Shown here: positions 1-6,023 of the stretch, piece after piece | How positions within the stretch are numbered: position 1 is the stretch's first letter | Layout: each line of letters starts with the position of its first letter | Assembly (NCBI GenBank): GCA_023394035.1 | Contig: JAEXBK010000008.1 | Location: forward strand, 1 to 6,472 | Direction: 5' to 3' | DNA length: 6,472 nucleotides | Source of the DNA: Bacillota bacterium | GTDB lineage: Bacteria; Bacillota; Clostridia; Peptostreptococcales; Anaerovoracaceae | Position numbers and translations under genes: made by a program | Notes under the pieces: generated by a model | Told to the model about the DNA's origin: nothing | Databases searched by the model: none | The model's input: only the letters and a program-made list of their open reading frames with translations

Positions 1-320
1 ACATATCACAAGGCCAAAAGCAGCTTCTCACGATTGCCCGCGCAATACTTGCGGATAACAGGATAATGATCCTCGACGAGGCGACATCCTCCGTAGATAC
101 GAGAACGGAGATACTGATTCAAAAGGCTATGGATGAGCTTATGAAGAACAGAACGAGTTTCGTCATTGCCCACAGGCTCTCAACGATACGCGATGCTGAC
201 CTCATCCTCGTAATGAATAACGGCAACATAATCGAACAGGGCAATCACGAAGAGCTGCTCGCAAAGCAAAGCTTCTATGCGGAGCTGTATAACAGCCAGT
301 TCGATAAGGTGGCAGTTTGA
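1..320 (+). CDS. ABC exporter, C-terminal end of ATPase domain (partial)
   Basis: This is the last ~105 residues of an ABC transporter nucleotide-binding domain; the frame is open from base 3 to the TGA at 318-320, so the gene begins left of the window. Visible in order are the signature ISQGQKQ (bases 3-23), the Walker B strand RIMILDE with the catalytic Glu at bases 78-80, the D-loop SSVD, and the H-loop histidine in IAHRLST (171-173). The tail, with VMNNGNIIEQGNHEELL and a final FYAELYNSQF, is typical of MsbA/LmrA-type exporters in which membrane and ATPase domains are fused, especially the catalytically competent subunit of Firmicutes heterodimeric multidrug exporters. It would hydrolyse ATP at the inner face of the membrane to drive export. 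The substrate cannot be told, because the membrane domain is outside the window. The heterodimer idea is inference from family resemblance. Confidence 0.94.
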   Translation, partial: ISQGQKQLLTIARAILADNRIMILDEATSSVDTRTEILIQKAMDELMKNRTSFVIAHRLSTIRDADLILVMNNGNIIEQGNHEELLAKQSFYAELYNSQFDKVAV

Positions 321-341
321 TTAGTATTATTTCTAATCAAA
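316..341 (+). repeat. AT-rich inverted repeat over the ABC gene stop codon
   Basis: Bases 316-324 (TTTGATTAG) and 333-341 (CTAATCAAA) are perfect reverse complements, giving a 9-bp stem with an 8-base loop. The stop codon TGA (318-320) lies in the left arm. It is AT-rich and has no clear T-run after it, so on its own it is a weak terminator. It could protect the 3' end of the mRNA or act with the larger hairpin that follows. Confidence 0.4.
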
Positions 342-362
342 TTTGATGACATTTCAATAACG

Positions 363-404
363 CAGAAATTCGGCTTTGGTGATAATAACCGAAGCCGTTT
401 TCTG
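363..404. terminator. Probable bidirectional terminator hairpin between convergent genes
   Basis: An imperfect stem pairs CAGAAA and CGGCTTTGGT (363-380) with ACCGAAGCCG and TTTTCTG (388-404) around a short loop; the core CGGCTT/AAGCCG is perfect. It sits between the stop of the plus-strand ABC gene (320) and the stop of the minus-strand S66 peptidase gene (418). On the plus strand the core stem is followed by TTTTCTG. On the minus strand it is followed by the weaker AATTTCTG. The position suits a shared terminator, but neither T-tract is long. Confidence 0.6.
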
Positions 405-417
405 TGCTAAGGTATTT

Positions 418-1464
418 CTAAACTCTCTCTATCCTTATCGTATTTTCTTCGCTGTCTATTTCCGCATGTGCGCCATACTGCATGAGCATCTTCGGGTAGG
501 CGTGTCCGAAGTTCAGATTATAAAGCACCGGAACTGAATCATCTATGAGTTCAAGGTAGACATCCTTATATTCCTCGTAGTACGCTTCATTTTGCGGCTT
601 GCCGACCAGAATACCGTTTATTCCGGTAAACAATCCTTTCTCCTTAAGTTGCTTTATCATCTCATAAAGCTTATGCGGCTCCGGCTGTTCCTCAGATGTT
701 TCAAGGAATACGACCGCACCTCGCAGCGCTTCCGCATCAGGGAATATGCCGAATCGCTCATTCATTTCTTTTTCTTCCGGATAGCGTTCACCCATTGTGA
801 GATCATACAAGCTCTCGACGCAGCCGCCCATCAGATGTCCGCCGAATTTAGGATTGCCCTGTAAAAGCTCGTAGCCTTTTGTATCCGGATGAGATTTTCT
901 CGGTGTGCCAAGCGCCGCCGGTGAGAAATCCGTGCGTTCTTCGTACCAGATATTGCTCGGATGATATTCAAAAGGCTCTGATGTGAATATATTTTCAAAT
1001 GATGCCTTTGAATACGGCAGCATTTCCGCATCAAGCTCGCAAAAGCATGTCAGCACGCTTAGCCCGTAAAATGTATTCAGACCCATTTTATACAGCATCA
1101 GATGATCAACGGTCGTATCTGAATACCCCATGAAAAATTTAGGGTTGCTCCTGATCGTCTGCTGCGCCTCCTCCGTAAAAAGATACGGCGCCAGCCTAAA
1201 GGTATCATCGCCCCCGATTGCGCAGAATATCCCCTTTATGCTCTTATCGGCAAAGGCATTGAGAAGGTCCTCCGCACGCTTTTCAGGATGCGCCTTTACA
1301 AAGTCTATACCTTTAAGTGCGTTCTCCATATAGACCACTTCAAAGCCGAAGTCCTTTAGCCGCTTGCTCCCGACCTCAAGCTGATGTGAGCAGAACGGTT
1401 CGCCGAGAGTTCCTGCCGAAAGGCTTACCACTGCTATTTTATCGCCTTTGTTTAATCTGATCAT
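418..1464 (-). CDS. S66 family serine peptidase, MccF / LD-carboxypeptidase-like
   Basis: This 348-residue cytoplasmic protein (no signal peptide) belongs to peptidase family S66, which includes LdcA, which trims the terminal D-Ala from murein tetrapeptides during peptidoglycan recycling, and MccF, which cleaves the peptide-nucleotide antibiotic microcin C. The Ser-Glu-His triad can be placed: Ser115 in GYSDTT, Glu255 in VVFLETSEE and His321 in NFGHAYPK. The N-terminal KGDKIAVVSLSAG strand and FCAIGGDDTFRL (79-91) are also family hallmarks. The length is nearer to MccF (about 340) than to typical LdcA (about 300), and there is a long middle insert (about 160-205) with a Trp at 173. It is the last gene of the operon, 14 bases after the adenosyltransferase gene, and has its own ribosome binding site AAAGGCGG six bases before ATG. 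Family and catalytic residues are clear; the substrate is open. Confidence 0.9.
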   Translation of the reverse strand: MIRLNKGDKIAVVSLSAGTLGEPFCSHQLEVGSKRLKDFGFEVVYMENALKGIDFVKAHPEKRAEDLLNAFADKSIKGIFCAIGGDDTFRLAPYLFTEEAQQTIRSNPKFFMGYSDTTVDHLMLYKMGLNTFYGLSVLTCFCELDAEMLPYSKASFENIFTSEPFEYHPSNIWYEERTDFSPAALGTPRKSHPDTKGYELLQGNPKFGGHLMGGCVESLYDLTMGERYPEEKEMNERFGIFPDAEALRGAVVFLETSEEQPEPHKLYEMIKQLKEKGLFTGINGILVGKPQNEAYYEEYKDVYLELIDDSVPVLYNLNFGHAYPKMLMQYGAHAEIDSEENTIRIERV

Positions 1465-1478
1465 TTTTTCCGCCTTTC

Positions 1479-2000
1479 TTATCTTTCTATTCCTTCGCGC
1501 GCTTCCACGCCGCTTGAATAGTAGTGTCTGACTTCCTGAACCTCCGAAATGAGGTCAGCTTTTTTGAGCATGTAATCCGGGGCATATCTTCCCGTCAGAA
1601 TAAGCTCGGTTCCCGCAGGCTTTGATGATATCAAATAGTCTATCTCGGCTTCGCCCAAAAGGTTGAAATAGCAGCATATCGTAATTTCATCAAAGATCGC
1701 GACATCGTACAGTCCGCTTTCGAGCGCCGCTTTTGATCGTCTTAGCCCGTCCTTTGCGCTTTTATAATCGTTTTCCGTAGGAACGCCGCTCATCATGCAC
1801 CCATCTATACCGTAGATTTCCGTTGTAATTTCAGGAAAGCGCTCCTTTATCGCTTTGATCTCGCTGTATTCTATGCTTTTGACAAATTGACCTATATACA
1901 CTTTAAGACCCGCACCGGCAGCACGCACAGCAAGTCCGATTGCCGCAGTCGTCTTTCCTTTGCCGTTTCCCGTGTATACATGAATATAGCCTTTTTTCAT
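1479..2000 (-). CDS. cobO: Corrinoid (cob(I)yrinic acid a,c-diamide) adenosyltransferase, CobA/CobO/BtuR type
   Basis: The enzyme transfers the 5'-deoxyadenosyl group of ATP to the Co(I) form of a corrinoid, the step that makes the adenosyl-cobalamin cofactor in synthesis or salvage. At 173 residues it has the normal length for this family. Near the N-terminus is the P-loop GNGKGKTT (11-18) after strand YIHVYT. FDEI (103-106) is the usual DEI motif, LILTGRYAP spans 133-141, and the C-terminal signature EVRHYYSSGVEAREGIER is intact. ATG is preceded by AAAGGCGGTGAG, a strong ribosome binding site. The gene lies 17 bases after the anti-sigma gene and 14 bases before the S66 gene, so it is co-transcribed. 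No other cobalamin gene is in the window, and the 17-base leader cannot hold a cobalamin riboswitch. Its presence in an ECF sigma operon is unexpected. It should be cytosolic. Confidence 0.94.
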   Translation of the reverse strand: MKKGYIHVYTGNGKGKTTAAIGLAVRAAGAGLKVYIGQFVKSIEYSEIKAIKERFPEITTEIYGIDGCMMSGVPTENDYKSAKDGLRRSKAALESGLYDVAIFDEITICCYFNLLGEAEIDYLISSKPAGTELILTGRYAPDYMLKKADLISEVQEVRHYYSSGVEAREGIER

Positions 2001-2017
2001 GGGCTCACCGCCTTTGT

Positions 2018-3217
2018 TTAATAATATATCGCCGCCTTTGCCTGAATACCGTAGACTTCCTTGTCTTCCATAAGTTCAAGCATGGTTGTTTTATCTATTA
2101 TAACCGAAACTCCATATATCTGTATTCCGTTCTTTTCGATATATTTTGCCGAATTGGCAGGAACAATCTCGCTCCTGTGGTAGGCTTCCATCATTTTGAA
2201 GAATTTTTTATGGTCATCCATATATCTCATCATGCTCACAAGATGCTGCTTTGCCGCATCTTCCGTCATCGGATTGCCTTCTTTTTTCATCAGCTCCATG
2301 TCATCTTTGTAGCCAAATAAATATGGATAATCTTTTACTACGCTAATGGTCGCTCCGCGTTCTTTCAAATACGGGTAAAATCCTACCGGATAATAGTAGT
2401 CATCATTAACGAAGCACACCCACGGATTTTTTAGGTTATACTTCTCGCAAAAGCTTATGGTATCATCATATCCTATGACACTGTCAAAAGTAACGTATGC
2501 CATATATTTACCCGCATCGGCAAACGACTCTACATCTTTGCGCTCCAATCGGCGGCTTTGATAATTCTTCTTATCCGAAATTTTCATCGAAAGATCTTCT
2601 ACAATTATAGGGCGTCTTTCAAAAAGATCCCGTGCAACAGGTCTGACATCAGATGTATTGAAGAAAGTGATCCTGCCGCGCTTGATCTCGCCTACATAAA
2701 CATGGGCATTCAGTGAGTCCGGGTTTGCCGCCGTCATCATCTCGAAAGAGTATTCGCCATAGCCCTTTCCGATTGCAAGCACCTTGTCGATGCTTAGATG
2801 TGGCATCAACAGTTCGCTGTACACCCTCATTTCATCTGAAACGGAGTCATAATGGTATACACCTCCGTGTTCCGGCTCCGGAATTAGCGTTGTAGGCTCA
2901 TAGTAAAATTTATCTGCGATTTTCGGAAGCGCCGTCTGTGCTATTATCATCAAAATCAAAAGCGCCGCGCCTACCGCGATTCCCGCTTTGATGAAAGCCC
3001 TTCTTATCGACGCTCTTATTTCTTTCGTGAAGTCCTTTGCGTTCCCGATTTCATCGTAAACCTTGTTATTTTCTTTAGTTACAATATCCTCTTCATCGTT
3101 CAAATACAGGTATTCGCTTATGGCTTCCTGCCTTTCGATATCGTTTTCGACAGTCTTCTTTTCTTCCTCCGGAAGCTTCCCTTCCTTATATAATTTTAGC
3201 AGTTCACTGTATTTCAT
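2018..3217 (-). CDS. Membrane anti-sigma factor with large extracytoplasmic domain (YhdL / Sigma_reg type)
   Basis: This 399-residue single-pass membrane protein is the likely inhibitor of the ECF sigma factor encoded just upstream. The N-terminal ~70 residues are cytoplasmic, highly charged and predicted helical (SELLKLYKEGKLPEEE, then EAISEYLYLNDEED). They contain no His/Cys zinc motif, so this is not a ZAS-type anti-sigma. A hydrophobic segment at about 76-97 (AGIAVGAALLILMIIAQTAL), preceded by basic RASIRRAFIK, is the membrane helix. About 300 residues follow outside the membrane. Elements such as KYMAYVTFDSV (237-247) and IYGVSVIIDKTTMLELMEDK (367-386) resemble the C-terminal domain of Bacillus YhdL-like sigma regulators. 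Its start lies inside the sigma gene, 14 bases before the sigma stop, with a perfect AAAGGAGG (3224-3231) six bases before ATG. This overlap implies translational coupling. The signal it senses is unknown. Confidence 0.85.
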   Translation of the reverse strand: MKYSELLKLYKEGKLPEEEKKTVENDIERQEAISEYLYLNDEEDIVTKENNKVYDEIGNAKDFTKEIRASIRRAFIKAGIAVGAALLILMIIAQTALPKIADKFYYEPTTLIPEPEHGGVYHYDSVSDEMRVYSELLMPHLSIDKVLAIGKGYGEYSFEMMTAANPDSLNAHVYVGEIKRGRITFFNTSDVRPVARDLFERRPIIVEDLSMKISDKKNYQSRRLERKDVESFADAGKYMAYVTFDSVIGYDDTISFCEKYNLKNPWVCFVNDDYYYPVGFYPYLKERGATISVVKDYPYLFGYKDDMELMKKEGNPMTEDAAKQHLVSMMRYMDDHKKFFKMMEAYHRSEIVPANSAKYIEKNGIQIYGVSVIIDKTTMLELMEDKEVYGIQAKAAIYY

Positions 3218-3710
3218 AACCCGCCTCCTTTAGATATTCTCTGACTTCCTTCTTTGCCCTGAATGCCAACACTCTTACATTCTCCGCAGTTATTTCGAGT
3301 ACCTTGCCTATCTCCTTCTGTGAGAGTCCGGAAAAGTACTGCAGCAGCAAGATCTCACGCTTTCGCCTCGATAGTTTCGCAAGAGCTTCATAGAGGCTTC
3401 TGTTTTCTTCCTCTTCTATCAGATCCGTGAGCACATCGCCCTGAAACTGCTCGTCGGATATGCCCCTCCGCTCTTTGCCGAGAGATTCTCGCTCCGTTCT
3501 CCTGACATTGTCAAAATAGAGATTTCTTGCGACCTTGTATAACCATGCGCGCACATTTTTGTTACTGTTCGGAAGCGAGAGAAGAGCCTTTACAAATGCC
3601 TCCTGCGTTATATCCTCTGCGAGATAGCGATCGTGGCAAAGGCCAAAAAGGTATAGGTAGACTTCGCGGCTGTATGTTATATAAAAAATCTGCAGTATAT
3701 CCTTATCCAC
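3204..3710 (-). CDS. ECF (sigma-70 family, group 4) RNA polymerase sigma factor
   Basis: This 168-residue protein has just the two domains of an ECF sigma factor. Sigma region 2 spans about 10-75, with YLAEDITQEAFVKAL (28-42) and VRAWLYKVARNLYFDNVRR (53-71), which contact core polymerase and the -10 element. A linker with QFQGDVLTDLIEEEE follows. Region 4 (about 106-160) carries the helix-turn-helix LSQKEIGKVLEITAENVRVLAFRAKK for -35 recognition, ending in KKEVREYLKEAG. The start is GTG, chosen because a perfect AGGAGG (3716-3721) lies five bases before it and no upstream ATG fits. The gene overlaps the anti-sigma gene by 14 bases and has an ECF-type promoter directly upstream, so it probably activates its own operon. 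It resembles the SigM/SigW/SigV-like sigma factors of Firmicutes; the exact ECF group cannot be assigned by eye. Confidence 0.95.
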   Translation of the reverse strand: MDKDILQIFYITYSREVYLYLFGLCHDRYLAEDITQEAFVKALLSLPNSNKNVRAWLYKVARNLYFDNVRRTERESLGKERRGISDEQFQGDVLTDLIEEEENRSLYEALAKLSRRKREILLLQYFSGLSQKEIGKVLEITAENVRVLAFRAKKEVREYLKEAGYEIQ

Positions 3711-3715
3711 GCCTT

Positions 3716-3721
3716 CCTCCT
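3716..3721 (-). promoter_or_regulatory. Ribosome binding site that fixes the GTG start of the sigma gene
   Basis: The minus strand reads AGGAGG here, followed by five bases and then GTG (3710-3708). No ATG gives a comparable fit, so the GTG start is well supported. Confidence 0.85.
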
Positions 3722-3742
3722 ATCCTGCTTTCTTACATATAT

Positions 3743-3768
3743 AACGTACAGGCGAGTAAAATGTTACA
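3743..3768 (-). promoter_or_regulatory. ECF-type promoter of the sigma/anti-sigma operon (autoregulation)
   Basis: On the minus strand, TGTAAC (3768-3763) is followed by a 16-base spacer and CGTT (3746-3743). This matches the general ECF promoter pattern, an AAC-containing -35 and a CGT -10 at 16-17 bases, as for Bacillus SigW and SigM. Transcription would start near 3736, leaving a leader of about 25 bases that contains the AGGAGG. The -35 box overlaps the TAA stop (3766-3764) of the upstream glycohydrolase gene, so the operon can have its own start while still receiving read-through. Self-activation is inferred from the motif and its position. Confidence 0.75.
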
Positions 3769-4708
3769 GTGCACGATCAAAACTTTCGGCCAGCTCCTCG
3801 ATATACTCTCTTTTTATAAGTGTTTCGAGCCATTCTTTCGGGATGCTCTCGCTTCCGTAAAGAACGCCTGCAATTGAGCCGGTTATTGCGCCGACGGTGT
3901 CCGTGTCATGCCCGAGATTGACGGCTTTCAGAACTGCGCCGCCGTAGTTTTTTTCGGTAAGATTGCACCAGAATGCGGCTTCAAGCGTATCGACAATGTA
4001 GCCGCTTGATTTTATATCGTCGCGCGCAAGCTTTGATATATCGTCTTTGAGTATCCTCGAATATACGCTTATGCTTTCTTCCGAAAATGCGCCGTAATCT
4101 GTGCCTTGAAGCCTCCCGTAAGCCTCATCCGGTGCGATGCCTTTGATTATATCGATCATGAAGTGAGTGTATATATAACAGCCCAGCCTGCTTATATCGT
4201 GACTGTGCGTCAATGACGACACGTCGTTACAGAGGTTCAGTATTTGCTCATCGGGAAGCTCCTTCTTTATGCAGTAAAACGGTACCGGAAGAAATCTCAT
4301 CAAAGAGCCGTTGCCGTTATCCCTTATTCCGCCGCAGCCTGCTTGGGCAGGCGTCATTTTGTGTAAGTGCCATCCGTATATCGCCTTGCTGCATGTGTTT
4401 CCTACATCAAAGGTATCGCCTGCAGATGTAAACTCGGCATTAAAAAGCCATGCGTCAAAATTTTTCATTACGGCTTCAAGATCGAAACAGCCGTTATCAG
4501 CGACAGCTTTGATCGTTGCGAGCGTCATCGATGTGTCATCCGACCATGTGCCTGCCGGAAGATTATATGTGCCGAATCCACGCATCCCCGTTACAGGATT
4601 TTGGTCAAGGCTTTCTCTGGCACTGAATTCCACCGGCACCCCGAGAGCGTCTGCCACTGCAAAACCGAGCAGTGAATTCATGCATGAATAATTATTATTC
4701 AAAAGCAT
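3764..4708 (-). CDS. ADP-ribosylglycohydrolase family protein (DraG-like)
   Basis: This 314-residue, all-helical enzyme of the DraG/ARH family would use two divalent metal ions to remove ADP-ribose from a modified protein or other acceptor in the cytoplasm. The metal-site motifs are present: GTWSDDTSM with Ser56, Asp57, Asp58 and Thr59, and LGHDTDTVGAITGSIAGVLYG with Asp268, Asp270 and Thr271. NGNGSLMR (131-138) and SSLTHSH (164-170) also fit. The N-terminal helix reads GFAVADALGVPVEF, where many relatives have GDALG; Ala replaces the Gly, probably without harm. ATG has the strong site CAGGAGG seven bases upstream. No ADP-ribosyltransferase lies in the window, so the substrate is unknown. The gene is followed within 53 bases by the sigma gene, with no terminator seen between them, and is divergent from the small plus-strand gene at 4834. 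Confidence 0.92.
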   Translation of the reverse strand: MLLNNNYSCMNSLLGFAVADALGVPVEFSARESLDQNPVTGMRGFGTYNLPAGTWSDDTSMTLATIKAVADNGCFDLEAVMKNFDAWLFNAEFTSAGDTFDVGNTCSKAIYGWHLHKMTPAQAGCGGIRDNGNGSLMRFLPVPFYCIKKELPDEQILNLCNDVSSLTHSHDISRLGCYIYTHFMIDIIKGIAPDEAYGRLQGTDYGAFSEESISVYSRILKDDISKLARDDIKSSGYIVDTLEAAFWCNLTEKNYGGAVLKAVNLGHDTDTVGAITGSIAGVLYGSESIPKEWLETLIKREYIEELAESFDRAL

Positions 4709-4745
4709 CTTTATGCCTCCTGATTACCACAATATCTTACATATA

Positions 4746-4754
4746 ATTTTACCA
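4746..4754 (-). promoter_or_regulatory. Extended -10 element for the ADP-ribosylglycohydrolase gene
   Basis: The minus strand reads TGGTAAAAT, an extended -10 (TG-N-TAAAAT) 37 bases before the ATG at 4708. No good -35 box lies 17 bases upstream, as expected where an extended -10 carries recognition. The surrounding ~80 bases are strongly AT-rich. This would be a housekeeping-sigma promoter. Confidence 0.5.
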
Positions 4755-4774
4755 TAAAATTTATATTCAGCCTC

Positions 4775-4801
4775 TTGATAATTATAAAAGAAATGTATAA
4801 T
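4775..4801 (+). promoter_or_regulatory. Housekeeping-type promoter for the small ribbon-helix-helix gene
   Basis: TTGATA (4775-4780) and a perfect TATAAT (4796-4801) face the gene at 4834. The spacer is only 15 bases, shorter than the ideal 17; pairing the same -35 with TAATAT (4798-4803) gives 17 bases but a weaker -10. Transcription would begin around 4808. It is divergent from, and close to, the promoter of the glycohydrolase gene, so one regulator could affect both. Confidence 0.55.
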
Positions 4802-4808
4802 ATTAATA

Positions 4809-4838
4809 TGCATACTTTTGTTAGGGGGATCGTATGCA
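4809..4838 (+). repeat. Inverted repeat enclosing the ribosome binding site and start codon of the small gene
   Basis: TGCATAC (4809-4815) and GTATGCA (4832-4838) are perfect 7-base inverted arms around a 16-base loop. The loop holds the ribosome binding site AGGGGG, and the ATG start (4834-4836) is inside the right arm. The predicted transcript would begin almost at the left arm. It may be a weak mRNA hairpin that limits translation, or an operator for the encoded DNA-binding-like protein. Either use is inference. Confidence 0.4.
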
Positions 4839-5088
4839 AAATGAAAGGAATGACATCATGAGAAGCTTATACGACGAATTTATTGAAGAACGAAATATGT
4901 GGGATATCAAGAAGAAAAAAAGCAGAAAGCCTAAACCACAGGACGTGATCAGGCTTTGGCTCGAAATAACCGAATTAGAGAAGGCTCGCCTTCACGAGAT
5001 ATCCGTTAAGTTAAATAAATCAAAAAACGAACTTGTCAGTGAATGGATCACGGAAGCATATAACAAATTGATTCCGGAAAATAAATGA
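4834..5088 (+). CDS. Small ribbon-helix-helix-like protein
   Basis: This 84-residue protein is not recognised as a named family. The N-terminal third is highly charged: DEFIEERNMWD is followed by a basic stretch, KKKKSRKPKPQ (26-36). Residues 38-80 look like a ribbon-helix-helix fold: a strand (VIRLWLEIT), a helix (ELEKARLHEISVKLN), a turn at KSKN and a second helix (ELVSEWITEAYNKLI). Such folds dimerise and bind DNA through the strand, as in CopG/Arc repressors and many antitoxins. No toxin gene lies beside it. ATG at 4834 has AGGGGG five bases upstream; a second in-frame ATG at 4858 with AAAGGAA before it is an alternative. The stop is only 8 bases from the stop of the convergent transporter gene, with no terminator visible between them. 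It may regulate itself and the divergent glycohydrolase gene. Confidence 0.7.
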   Translation: MQNERNDIMRSLYDEFIEERNMWDIKKKKSRKPKPQDVIRLWLEITELEKARLHEISVKLNKSKNELVSEWITEAYNKLIPENK

Positions 5089-5096
5089 TCCTATCT

Positions 5097-5990
5097 CTAT
5101 TTATACAAACTATTATTCGGAGTTTTCTTTCTTAGAAAGCTCCATTTTGTTTCCTGAGTAATTATCCCCAAAAACACGATGACACAACCGGCTATCATTG
5201 CAAAGGAAAGATGCTCATGCAGATATAGGACGGCAAACACGCTTCCGAATACCGATTCGAGCGTGAGAATAAGCGCTGTATTTGTAGAAGATATGTACCT
5301 TTGGACTATATTTTGAACGACAAATGCGATCACGGTAGTTATTACTACAAGATAGAAAATCTGCAGAGCTGCGCTTTTGACTATTGAAATATCGGGAGTT
5401 TCAAATATAAGGGTCAGTGCAACAAAGATTCCGCCCGTGATCGCAAACTGAATTATCGTCAAAATTATCGGGTCGCTGTCGTTGCAATGCTTTTCGATCA
5501 TTATCATATGAAAAGCAAAGCCGAGTGCACATATGAGTGAGTAAAAATCCCCTATGTTTATTCCCGTTACACCGCCAAGCGTAAGCATTCCAAGACCTGC
5601 CGCCGCCATAATCGCACCCGCGAAATCATATGCGTCAGGCTTCTTTTTATTTATTATCCAAGCTAAAAACGGTACGAGCAAAACATAGCTGCCGATTATG
5701 AACGACTGCTTTGATGCTGTCGTATGCTGAATCCCTAAAATAAGAAAAAGAAAGGCGATGAACATAAATATCCCGATCTCCGCCCCGCGTGCAAGATCGC
5801 GCCTCGAGACTTTTGCGAGCTTCCTTATGTATATCAAAGCAAGCAAAATAGCGGAGAAGCCGAATCTTATGCTCATAAGCATGAACGGCGTAGTCTCCGA
5901 AAGTGTATCCTTTATTATCGCATAGCTTGTTCCCCACGCAAGGGCTACAAGCGCAAGTGCGATTGTAGATATAAGAGTTCTGTTCTTCAA
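5097..5990 (-). CDS. EamA/DMT superfamily transporter (10 membrane helices)
   Basis: This 297-residue inner-membrane carrier of the drug/metabolite transporter superfamily has two EamA repeats at about 7-137 and 146-277, each with about five helices. Typical marks are ALAWGTSYAIIK (17-27), where the first helix ends, TASKQSFIIGSYVLLVPFLAWI (91-112) in the first repeat, and STNTALILTLESVFGSVFAVLYLHEHLS (235-262) in the second. Family members export or take up amino acids, nucleotides or other metabolites; the substrate cannot be deduced here. The start is TTG, with AGAAGG (5996-6001) five bases upstream; the first in-frame ATG would come only at residue 37 and would remove helix one. The tail KWSFLRKKTPNNSLYK is basic and should be cytoplasmic. 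It lies 33 bases after the PgeF gene on the same strand, probably co-transcribed. Confidence 0.93.
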   Translation of the reverse strand: MKNRTLISTIALALVALAWGTSYAIIKDTLSETTPFMLMSIRFGFSAILLALIYIRKLAKVSRRDLARGAEIGIFMFIAFLFLILGIQHTTASKQSFIIGSYVLLVPFLAWIINKKKPDAYDFAGAIMAAAGLGMLTLGGVTGINIGDFYSLICALGFAFHMIMIEKHCNDSDPIILTIIQFAITGGIFVALTLIFETPDISIVKSAALQIFYLVVITTVIAFVVQNIVQRYISSTNTALILTLESVFGSVFAVLYLHEHLSFAMIAGCVIVFLGIITQETKWSFLRKKTPNNSLYK

Positions 5991-5995
5991 AATTA

Positions 5996-6001
5996 CCTTC
6001 T
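5996..6001 (-). promoter_or_regulatory. Ribosome binding site supporting the TTG start of the DMT transporter
   Basis: The minus strand reads AGAAGG followed by five bases and TTG (5990-5988). The frame has no ATG before residue 37, so this site decides the start. Confidence 0.7.
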
Positions 6002-6023
6002 TATCTTAAGTTCAGCAAATGTA

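Noticed and set aside
2001..2017. Possible cobalamin riboswitch in front of the adenosyltransferase gene
   Set aside because: Only 17 bases separate the two genes, far too few for a B12 riboswitch, and no B12-box-like sequence was seen upstream.
1940..2320. 126-residue open frame on the plus strand across the cobO and anti-sigma genes
   Set aside because: It lies antisense to two well-supported genes, has no ribosome binding site, and its protein is rich in Phe, His and Cys as expected for a shadow frame.
4207..4228. Second TGTAAC-like ECF -35 box inside the glycohydrolase gene
   Set aside because: The base group at the right distance reads CGCA rather than CGT, and the site is in the middle of a coding region, so it is likely chance.
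4311..4691. 126-residue open frame on the plus strand inside the ADP-ribosylglycohydrolase gene
   Set aside because: It is antisense to conserved DraG motifs and shows no domain or start signal; a second overlapping frame at 4367-4675 fails in the same way.
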